This document shows positions 23,745-34,500 of a stretch of DNA of 64,000 nucleotides, piece by piece. The notes beneath the pieces are model-generated. The model worked only from the letters and a program-made list of their open reading frames with translations. It was not told the origin of the DNA and made no database searches. Location: contig JACMZG010001913.1 of the NCBI GenBank assembly GCA_018340805.1, forward strand, positions 2,963,115-3,027,114, read 5' to 3'. Every line of letters begins with the position of its first letter. Within the stretch, counting starts at the first letter, position 1. The position numbers and the translations under genes were made by a program. The stretch comes from Microvelia longipes (Eukaryota; Arthropoda; Insecta; Hemiptera; Veliidae).

Positions 23745-24096
23745 TGTCAAGTATTTGTTTGTTATGGTGTCAAGTCTTTTTTTAAAAAGTTGAGAGGTCT
23801 CTCCTGTGTATGCTTGGGGGCAGTCTTTACATGGTATTCTGTATACAACATTGCATCTTTGGGCATTAGTGAGGGGTTCTTTTAATTAATTAATAATTTA
23901 TTAATAATTAGTTAATAGGATTTTTTAGAGCAATTTTGATGTTGTAGTCTTTAAATAAGTTTTTAATTTGGTATAAAGGGTGTCCTATGTAGGTAAGAGA
24001 GTGGTAAGTAGGTAAGTTATTCGATCTGTCGGTATCATTAGCAGCAATAGGAGGTATTCGGATTAATGGGTTATGGTAACGTGACATAAAAAACAT
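23745..24096 (-). pseudogene. Penelope-like element remnant (GIY-YIG region)
   Basis: On the minus strand, a frame at 24096-23908 contains LTYIGHPLYQIKNLFKDYN, like the linker before the endonuclease of Penelope-like elements. After a short AT-rich gap, 23880-23750 encodes VVYRIPCKDCPQAYTGETSQ, matching the IPC..C...Y.GET start of the GIY-YIG endonuclease. The RT domain was not seen, so this is a broken 3' piece. The family match is from memory of the motif, not a search. Confidence 0.65.
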
Positions 24097-24580
24097 TCAA
24101 AATTTTATTAATTTTCAAACTTTCTCATTTTGTCATTTTAAGAACTGAAGAAGCTCAGGATCCCTGGGCAAAAGCTCTTTGTCAATTTATTTTTAATAAA
24201 TTTTAATAAAAAAGGACTGAAGTCTTCGTTAATTTAATTGATATCACAATTAAAAAACAGTTGAAAAAAGCTCTAAAGTTATTACAATTGAATTTTTTAA
24301 CAAAAGTTATCAAGTTATTCAGGACAAATTGAACGAATGCTGATACTGAGATAAAACTTAACATATATGTTAGTCTTATACATGACTACATGCGTGTCAA
24401 ATGAAACGGATGTATTTACTATTTGAGGACGAGCGAAGCGAGTCTGAATATGGTAAGATGAGCGGATCGAATCCGATGTAATGAGGAAAAGTTCTAAGGT
24501 ACCCCGGTACCCGATTTTTTATATCTAAGTAACTATTGGTACTAAATTTTGCTTTATGGGTTAATAAGGTTAGTATTTAC

Positions 24581-24878
24581 CAAGGATGTTGAATAAAGGG
24601 GATGACGCATTAAGGAACATTTCTGACCCCATGGAAGTTTATGAGATAGAGAAATAGGAGCAAACTTACCTCCCCTTAGGTTATAAGTTTGCCTCTAAAT
24701 TTTAAGACCTGCGCTGTTATAAGGATCATAAGCTTGCGCAGTTTGTACCAAGCATGTGCAGTTGGTTTTTGACGTGTGTTTCGTGTTGAATTCATCTCTA
24801 TGTTTTGATTTTCGATGGGGTCACTTTGTTGAATGGCAATTCGACTTAGTGCATCATCCCCTTTATTCAACATCCTTG
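24581..24878. mobile_element. hAT-type MITE, family C, copy 1
   Basis: 298 bp with TIRs CAAGGATGTTGAATAAAGGG and its inverse, flanked by an exact 8-bp target duplication GTATTTAC (24573-24580 and 24879-24886). An 8-bp duplication is the hallmark of hAT transposases. A second copy is at 31041-31517. The open frames inside are incidental. Confidence 0.9.
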
Positions 24879-25514
24879 GTATTTACATTAGAGTATATTC
24901 AGAAACAATCTTTTAAAGAATGGCTCAAAAATTTGATCCATAATATTTTAGTATCCAATTGTTTTTACTTTTGGAGTACCTGTAATACCGGAAATTTCTA
25001 ATCCGTCTTATCTTCAAGTTTAACCACGAGTTTCACAAGTTTGCATATTTAAATTCAATTTGCGAGAAAACGGCAAAGAAAGTTGTCAACCAGGAAGTCG
25101 GGGAAACAAGTTAGAAAACGAAAGTACTATATAAGGAAAACGAAAGTTTAAGTTATTTAGAATTGTGAAAATTAAGCACTCAAAGCGACCATGTACTTCG
25201 CTTGGACTTGATGTACCATTGTCATTGTGTCATTATTTAAATAAATTATTTGAAGGCAAACCGCTATGCGAGGAATAAAACAGCTGAAATTTTACGATAA
25301 TTAGCATAAATTTCTTTTATAGACTTTTATGGAAAACAATTAATCAATTTGATTTAAAAATAAGTTTTTTATACAATTAGAACTTTTAAAATAAAAGGAA
25401 AACTCAAAGATAATTAGATTACACGTTTATCCGTAAGTCATAGATAAACTATAGATAGTGATAGAAATTGAAGAAAGGTGAGATCACCTATCATGTAGGC
25501 AACGTCTTTTAGGT

Positions 25515-25735
25515 CCTTTTTGCTAACTCCTTTAGATAGAAATTAGTGTTTTTCCTTGCATGTAGTGTTGACACACTCACACACACACATTGACAGACGT
25601 CTTTGTGAAAACTACTCAGGATGCCTTTGACATATTTAAAACGGATAATTCCGGTTTCATCCCAGTTTCGGATTTTTTGCAAACAGCCAATACTCCTATA
25701 TACCAATACAGTATAAATGTTGAATGTAAAAATAG
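25515..25735 (-). mobile_element. Repeat A, partial inverted copy
   Basis: The inverse of the Repeat A start, including GGATAATTCCGGTTTCATCC and CTATATACC. A (CA)n stretch lies at 25576-25589. Confidence 0.65.
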
Positions 25736-25775
25736 TATCTGGAAACTACCTGGGAAATGCTATTTTTTACCCTAA

Positions 25776-26259
25776 GAATAATACTATATATAGAAGGAGC
25801 ACAGGACCCTAAACACAATGTAATTCTACTGATAACACGAAAGCCGGTTGACTAGTGCAACTAAGTAATAGCTGCCAACACTGACAACAAAAATTAATTT
25901 TAAAATATGTGTCATAAATATCTATTAATGAAGAAAGATCGTAAAGAACAAATAATAATAACTTAAAACACTTGCTAGAGTATTTAATAATACTCAGCAG
26001 GATGAGGGTGGCAAAAGGCAAAAGGATAGCGGTATTTACAAGATCTACATTTAGTTGACGAGGACTACTTTTAAAATAATTTTAAATAAAATCGTTAAAC
26101 TACAATTTAAAATGCCTTAAAAATTGTAATGCAACCGATATATTTATATTAGTTATTTAATGAATAATCAAATCAATAAGGGTGGCAGCATTACTTAGGT
26201 GCACCAGTGAACCGGCTTTCGTGTTATCAGTAGTGCTCCTTCTATATATAGTATTATTC
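25776..26259. mobile_element. MITE B, copy 1
   Basis: 484 bp with TIRs GAATAATACTATATATAGAA and its inverse, flanked by TAA on both sides. The inner TIR holds GATAACACGAAAGCCGG. Copies 2 and 3 are at 26714-27259 and 31996-32527. A 3-bp TWA target suggests the PIF/Harbinger superfamily. Confidence 0.85.
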
Positions 26260-26612
26260 TAAGTTTTACCCAACATTAGTGCTATATGAGTGCTATATTT
26301 TCCTGCCACATAAATATATTGAGTGCATAGTTCTCTGGATTAAAAGAAGAACAGAACAAAGGTAAAGATGTGTGATGAGTAAACAAAAAGAATGTGAGTG
26401 GAAGATATTAGCGGCTCTAGATGTTGTAGTGTTTGTACTCTACCTGAATACTAACCAGCAAAGAGGTCGTTAACTTTATTTCATTTTAATCTGCACATAA
26501 TTTTTTCATTTACAAACATAAATAAGGTGGCAAAAATGATACGAATTTTTCGTATAACTATATACGAAACATTCGTATATAGTTATATAACTTTATCTAT
26601 ACGAATTTCGTT

Positions 26613-27750
26613 TTTACTTTTCCTCATTTATACCGTAGGTGTGTAGGAAAAGTATTGCGTTTGCAAAAAATCTGAAAACAGGATGAAACCGGAATTATCC
26701 GTTTCAGGCTTAAGAATAATACTATATATAAGAAGGAGCCACTACTAGATAAACACGAAAGCCGGCTCACTGGTGCAACTAAGTAATGCTTGCCACCGCT
26801 AACAATAATACAATTTTCTAAAAAAAAGTTGGCAATACTTCCGGTTGCTGAATTATTATGTTCTTAATTAATTTACTAATGATTGATTATTCATAAAATA
26901 CTAATATAAATATCGGTGCATTACAAATTTTAAAAGCATTTTTTAAATTGTAGTTTAACGTATTTATTAAAATTATATATAATAAGTAGTCCTCCTCAAC
27001 AAAATGTAGATCTCTTGTATTCCGCCACCCTTTGCCATCTAAGACCAGTTTTATTAAAATACTCAGCAGTGTTTTAAGTATTAATTTGTTCTTTACGATC
27101 TTTGTTCATTAATAGATATTTAAGAAATATATTTAAAATAATGTTTTGTTGTCAGGGCAGCATTACTTAGTTGAACCAGTCAAACCGGCTTTCGTGTTAT
27201 CAGTGCGAATTACATTGTGTTTCCGGATCCTGTGCTCACTTTATAAATATGTATTATTCTAAGGTTTCAGGTGTTTTAAAGGCCTCCTGAGTGTTTATCT
27301 CTCAAAATTGATCTGTCTGAATGTGAATCTGTTATCATCGTAGACTCCCTGTGCATTTATGCTAGAGAGTTTGAAACCTTTGTAGGAAAATCAATCTACC
27401 GCTGTAGTTGTGCTACTAGGAAAATATTTTTTTATAACGTCACTAACACGCAATAGTGACGCTATCATTTAAGCAGAGAAAAATGATGGATCGGATTGAG
27501 ATTATGGCAGCAATGTGACTATGTATTAAGACTAAATTACGTGCCAACTTTCATCTCATTATCATTATATTTATTGAATGACTTGTGTACGTTTTTAAAA
27601 AATGTTAAAACATCGGAAAAATGATTTGATTGAGTTGAAAATATTAAGTACAATGTATATCTTTACTTATTTAATATAAATATACTAATCGTAATATACT
27701 TCGTTTCAACACGACAAGTATATCTATGATTTTTGTTAAATCATAAAAAT
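26613..27750 (+). mobile_element. Repeat A copy split by MITE B
   Basis: Repeat A runs from ACTTTTCC near 26615 to about 26710, is interrupted by MITE B copy 2, and resumes at 27263 (GTTTCAGGTGTTTTAAAGG) to the GATTTTTGTTAAATCATAA end near 27745. Repeat A is therefore older than this MITE B copy. Confidence 0.75.
26714..27259. mobile_element. MITE B, copy 2
   Basis: 546 bp with the same TIRs as copy 1 and TAA on both sides (26711-26713 and 27260-27262). Nested in Repeat A. Confidence 0.85.
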
Positions 27751-27769
27751 TAAGGAGCACTGAGATCCC

Positions 27770-28345
27770 ACCATTCCTCTTCCTGATCTATACAAAGCCA
27801 AAATCCCAAAATCCTTAGAAAACTTCCTGAGGACACATCCACTCCTGTTCGTCAAAACTGGGAACTTGCCTACCAACTCATCCTGAAATCCCGTCATCTT
27901 CCTGGCATTAAATAAACAATTAATTTAGTAATTTTTTGGTTTTACTTTTATTTTATATTTGAATTTATATTTATTATATATTTTTACATTATTTTAATTC
28001 CTTTTTTTGTTTCATATCTATTTACTTATACTATTAATATTTGTATTCTTTTACCTGTTTCCCATTCTTATTATTCACTTTCTTATTTATTTATTTATAT
28101 TTTTTTAATTTGTTCCGTTTAAAGTGTGTGTGTATTGTATATTTCATTTTTTCATAGTATGATTTGCTTGTCTGTATGGTAGTTTGAGTACCTTCGAGCC
28201 TGTCTAGTACGAATACATTTGCACTACCCTCTACACCCCCACCCTGCTCACTCCTAGCCTTCAATTCCTTTCAATCTACCTTATAGTCCCTTTCCGTCAG
28301 ACGAAGAACTTAGTTCGAAACGTTATCAAATTTCATGTGTCATCA
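27770..28345 (+). mobile_element. Probable retroelement 3' end
   Basis: A short frame near 27776-27911 ends in TAA after a K/P/L-rich stretch. It is followed by a T-rich 3' region and GACGAAGAACTTAGTTCGAA, a motif seen at the end of many non-LTR or Penelope-like repeats. No catalytic domain is present. Confidence 0.3.
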
Positions 28346-28499
28346 AAGACCTCTGAAAAGGATTTGTATCATGGTACGAGATTCGACTCCCATGAAGCCC
28401 AGCCTATTAGCGAATTCTTTCCGCTAAAAAAAAAAGGAAATTCGGTAAGACATTAAATATACCTCAATTTTTATAACACTTTAGTTAGTCATTAATGTG

Positions 28500-28516
28500 T
28501 TTTTTTCAGCTCAAAA
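28500..28516 (+). other. Splice acceptor of a 5' UTR intron and start context of the GMC gene
   Basis: A TTTTTTTCAG acceptor ends at 28509, seven bases before ATG 28517 (CTCAAAA|ATG). The strong pyrimidine run this close to the start implies a non-coding exon upstream, not located. Confidence 0.6.
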
Positions 28517-31500
28517 ATGAAAAGTCTACTTCTACTAGCTTTTCTTGTATACGATGCATCAGGTTTTTTCAACTTCGGAGTACCAGCCTATCAGTCTTTG
28601 AACCGATGGGACAAACAGGACAATTGGGCGTACTACCCAATGAAGACAGTTCGCCCATACCCGCCACTGTTTCCTCTGGCGCTAGAGTTCCTCAATGAAG
28701 CATCCAGGTTTACCAAGGCTGAGATAGAGGATAGGAAGGACGTTCTGGATCAATATGATTTTGTAATTGTAGGGGCGGGGACGGCCGGCTGTATTGTGGC
28801 TAATAGACTAACAGAAGTGAGATATGCTATATTATATTATATATATTTAAATCTATAGATAAAATATTTAATAAGATCTTTATGAGGATCTAGCTGCGGG
28901 TCTTCTGATGGTGTGTTAATGGAGATGTTGAAATTTCCGAGTATGGAGACTGAGAAGTTTCTATAATCGGACATTTCAGAAAGTTCCCATTAATGAAGTT
29001 CTTTTCGATAGAGACGTAGAACTTCCCAATGATAAAGACATTTAGCTTCTTGATAGAGACGTTCCCGATGATGGGGACTTTCAACTTCTCGTTGATAGAG
29101 ACGCTGAAGTTCCGTATGATGAGGACATTCAACTTCTCGTTGATAGAGACGCTGAATTCTATGACGAGGTCATCAACTTTCGTTGATAGAACGCTGAAGT
29201 TCCCTATGATGAGGACATTTAACTTTCGTGATAAGAGCTAAGTTTTGACGAGGACATTCAACTTCTCGTTGATAGAGACGCTGAAGTTCCCTATGATGAG
29301 GACATTCAACTTCTCGTTGATAGAGACGCTGAAGTTCCCTATGACGAGGTCATTCAACTTCTCGTTGATAGAGACGCTGAAGTTCCCTATGATGAGGACA
29401 TTCAACTTCTCGTTGATAGAGACGCTGAAGTTCCCTATGACGAGGACATTCAACTTCTCGTTGATAGAGACTTCCCTCGTTGATAGAGACGCTGAAGGTT
29501 CCCTATGACGAGGGCATTCAACTTCTCGTTGAAAGAGACGCTGAAGTTCCCGTTGATGATGACTTGTAAGTTCTTGATCGAGGCATACTATTAAAATCAC
29601 TTTTAGTAAAGTTAGTATCGCCTTGTCTTTTAAAACAGCTAATATAGAAAAATGTAGTCCTAAATTTGGCAGTCTTGTCAGTGATATAAATTTGATTACA
29701 GAATTCCACCTGGAAAGTTCTACTTATTGAAGCAGGAGATAGCGAGAATTATGTTATGGGCATACCAATGATAGCCCAGTTCCTGAAACTGTCTCACGTT
29801 AATTGGAAGTACAAGAGTTTACCCTCTCACAATACTTTTAAAGGTAAATGAGACATCAATATGTATTTTCCTGTAGTCAATCAATCAATTAATAAGTATT
29901 TTCACGATTGACGGATCCACGTTTAGATTAGAAACATTCTAGTCTATATATTAGAAAGAGCTGGCTAACGTTTTTCTTATTTCATAGAATAAGTCACCAG
30001 TGGAGACTTATTTTATTTCTCTGATTATCGTGAACTCCTCTAGCGCTCATTTGTTTTTAAATTCTTTTAAATGGATAAATCAGTTGAAATCCCAGCTTAG
30101 AATTTCAGTGGAAACTCATTATTTTCCCTAGATACCTACGGAATAATCGAGGAAAAGTAAAAATCGTTGGAATAATATTTGCTAAATGCGATTCGATTGG
30201 TTGAGTGTAACACCAAAAATCGCGCTACTTATAGTGAGATTCAAACTCTTAGGTGTGTGATTGGAAGCAATCTTTTAGCAATTTCCTAACAAGTTTGGTG
30301 GCCACTCATATCACCAGCAGTTTTAATGAAAAAGCCGTTAGCCAGCTCTTTCTAATATACAGACTTGAATGTTTCTAATCTAAACCTGGATCCGTCAATC
30401 GTGGAAATACTTACAATATAATTGTGCGAGAGACACCTAGGAAATGTAACCAGCAAAAAGCAATGCTACATCTGTGAACTGTTCCATCATTCGACATTCG
30501 TCATTATTGATGGCTCGACATAATGTCATGTCCCACTCTGTTTCGTTACGTCTAACTCATCAGGGCGCTGACAGTGCCTGAATTCACTCTGAACTTCTCT
30601 GACCTTAATTCCGAAGAATGTAATGTGAGGTATTTACCAGAGACGAGCGGTGCTCTCTTCTTCGTATCAAATGATAAAAATTGTTATATTTTCATAGAAT
30701 GAGTCATAAGATTATTATTTAGCTATTAAGCTAGACTGAGCTTTAGTTTTTAATATTTTGTTCTTGTTTTGTCCGCAAAGGATAGCTTCAAACACTCTAA
30801 TATTTGCTTCTATTTCCTAGGAATGATAAACGGACAGACACCACTGGCACAAGGTAAAGTAATGGGAGGAGGAAGTACCATTACTTATGGTATATACGCA
30901 CGAGGTCATTCGTCCGATTACGATAACTGGGAAGCAATGGGTAATCCAGGGTGGAATTGGAATAACCTTCTGCCTTATTTCAAGAAAAGTGAGGACTTTA
31001 TGGTTCCATGGGCGAGGAATGATGTAAGTACCATCCATTCCAAGGATCTTGAATAAAGGGGATGACGCATTAAGAAACATGGAAGTTGTATGAGATAGAG
31101 AAATAGGCGCAAACTTACCTTCCCCATGGTTATAATGAAAAAAAAAGCGCCAAACGCAGGTTATGTAGCAAGGTTGTCGTGTTTGCTTCTTATCTTTCTT
31201 CTGTGCTTTTTGTGAATGTTACATTTGTGCTTATTTAATTTTAAATATTGGACTATACTTAGCCCCTTCAGTGAGTGATAATTTAAGCGTATAACCCTCT
31301 CAAGCAATAAACAATGGGAAACCATTGAGAGATAAGTTTGCCACTAAAATTTAAGACCTGCGCTGTTATAAGAATTGTAAGCATGTGCAGTTTGTACCAA
31401 ACATGTGCAGTTGGTTTTTGACGTGTGTTTCGTGTTGAATTGTTTGGTTTTCGATGGGGTCACTTTTCTGTATGGCAAATCGACTTAGTGCGTCATCCTC

Positions 31501-34500
31501 TTTTTTCAAGATCCTTGATCCATTCTCACCTACTCCGTCACCTAGACCTATCCATGTCTCTTATTGTATCTCCAAAATCAGATTGCAAAAGAAGGAAGAG
31601 ATGGTGTAACAACCTGATTCTAAGCTACTTCTACCCCCTTCTCACCCACCCAACAGCTTTTTATTATTAAACCTGTTAGGGTAGGTGAGAAAGGGCAAAG
31701 TTTTTGCTTTCGAAATTAACGTTTTTAACTTTTAATTAAGTTATTTAATATAAAAATTGTGTTGATTTATATAAAATATTTATAATTATTTATAATTTTT
31801 TTATAAATATTTATAATTATTGATCATACATTAATTGGGACGAATAAAAATGGAGACCAATAAAACATTGAATGACATAATTATTATTAGAATAGATAGA
31901 ATTTGTTTAGTAATTATTAAAAATTAATATAATTAATCAAACATTTAATTGTAATAATAGAATTCATAGTGATTAAATGAAGTTATGTATTCTTAGAATA
32001 ATACTATATATAGAAGGAGCACAGGGCCGTAAACACAATGTAATTCCACTGATAACACGAAAGCCGGTTGACTGGTGCAACTAAGTAATGCTGCCAACCT
32101 GACAACAAAACATTATTTTAAATATGTGTCTTAAATATCTATTAATGAACAAAGATCGTAAAGAACAAATATAATAACTTAAAACACCTGCTGATATTTA
32201 ATAAACTGGTCTTAGATGGCAAAAGGGTGGCGGAATACAAGAATCTACATTTAGTTGACGAGGACTACTTATTATATATAATTTTAATAAATACGTTAAA
32301 CTACAATTTAAAATGCTTTAAATATTGTAATGCACCGATATTTATATTAGTATTTTATGAATAATCAATCATTAATTAATAATAGAACATAATAATTCAA
32401 CAACCGGAAGTATTGCCAACATTTTTTTAGAAAATTGTATATTGTTAGCGGGGCAGCATTACTTAGTTGCACCAGTGAACCGACTTTCGTGTTATCAGTA
32501 GTGCTCCTTCTATATATAGTATTATTCTAAGTATGTATTACTATATTAAGAAGTATTATAAATTTTTATCAGGAGTATCAAACACTTGTCAACCTCATAA
32601 GAGGCACCACGGCCCGAATTGCACATAAGAGGCACCACGGCGTAATGCGAATTACACATAAGAGGCACCACGGCGTAATGCCAAATTACACATAAGAGGC
32701 ACCACGGCGTAATGCCGAATTGCACATAAGAGGCACTACGGCGTAATGCCGAATTGCACATAAGAAAAATTTACAAAACTAGAATGTAAGTTATAATGTA
32801 TATGTGATAATTTATTATTGTAATTTATTATTTGCGTGATGTGCAATAACTGGATATTTATTACAGTATTTTTGTAAAGTTAGAGTCTAAAATTTCAAAT
32901 TTTCTGAGACAATCCGTTTGAAATGTTACTATAAAAAATGGAAAAAAATATGACCAGTAAAAATAATGGCACCACTGAACACCATAGAGCAATGGGTCCT
33001 GGACTTCTTCATTTTAAATTTTACAGGGCCTATAAAAAGGTGAATAACCACTGATCTATGGTATCGACTTTGTCTAAAGCAACTGGTTGTTTTGTTTCAT
33101 TCTACTTCTAATGTTTTTACGTTCCACAGGCACCATTTGAAGAAGAGTACCACTCTCTGGAAGGCTACCAGGGTGTCAGCGGAGTAGAAGCAAGAACACC
33201 ACTAGGTCAGGCTTACCTAGACGCTGGTGAAGAAATGGGTATCCCCCAGGTTGATTACAATGGCAAAAATATGATAGGAATATCACCAATTCAGGTAACA
33301 ATTATTAAATACTACTCAGGATTTTAGGGTAAGGTACAAGAAGTGTATGATGCGTCAATATTAGAAACTGTATATTAGAATTAGTTAATTGATGAATCCA
33401 TTGACCAAGGAATTAGTGTGTAATGTACATAGAGATATTATTACTAGAGAGGCCCTATGGGTTAAATTTTGAAACATCGAAAAAGTAACCTGACCACCTT
33501 CGCTTATAAATATAATCAAATAATCAGTACAAAATTACAATAACTTATTTAGTAAAACGTTAAAAATACAAATCAAAACACAAACAATGTTCGGGAAACC
33601 GAAATCAATTGATTTATTATAACCTTAACTCACTCTTGATGGAGTGAGGTTACACAGAGCCCCTGAGAGCCTCTAAAAGATGTTTCAGGCCTCTCAATAT
33701 ATTGAAATAGGCTATGCCTCCTCTATTAATAAATCTCTATGGTAAAGTATCATTGTGTAGATAATCTTATAACTTAATAAGCATAATTGTCTTTAAAAAT
33801 TTGCAAAAAAATTCTGGGGCACTGATGAGTTGAGTTCAAATGATGACCCTTGATTTTTAACAAAGAATCTTTTTTCTTGTTCTCATATTTAACGGTTATA
33901 TTGTTATAAGTGATAGAAAAGGAAAAAAATTCTCAACAGTATTCTACATGTCATTGGAACGTCATTGAGAATGTGAGGTACATTGTAAAAGATAGGGATA
34001 AGAAGATTAAAGGCTGTTTTTGAGGGAATAGTAAAAATTTGGTATAAATTATTTAACATGCGCCTTTAGGGTTTTAGGTAGATTAACTTCTCAATACAGT
34101 TGTGTATTGAATATATTGCCGCTGCACCACGGAGCTCAGTTTTAACCTATCGGCTTTTCTGGTTGTATTAGACGCCATAAGAACAAGACGGTCTTCTCAT
34201 GTTTATCTACATTAGTAGGGTATAGTCTATATCAATAACCCCAAAATATGCTTAGTTTAATCTATGTTAAAAAAATCTTACCTTGAAATGTGTGTGTGTG
34301 ACCAAGCTTTGTCAAACTTTCCCAATAAAACCTCACAATTCTTAATAAAATTGAGGAAATCCCTCCACAAAACAAAACTTTATTGGAAAAGCGTTTTTTT
34401 CCTTCAAAGAGGTCATCATCAGTGCAAAACCTACAAACAAGTACAACCTAATTATAATTGAATAATAATAGGATGTTCATTAATTATAATAAACTCTATT

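Noticed and set aside
24676..25001. Open frames on both strands at 24676-25001
   Set aside because: They overlap the non-autonomous hAT MITE C copy and show no domain; the same region in copy 2 (31425-31670) is equally non-coding.
28975..29600. Periodic 16-residue repeat proteins on both strands
   Set aside because: Artefact of a 48-bp minisatellite inside GMC intron 1.
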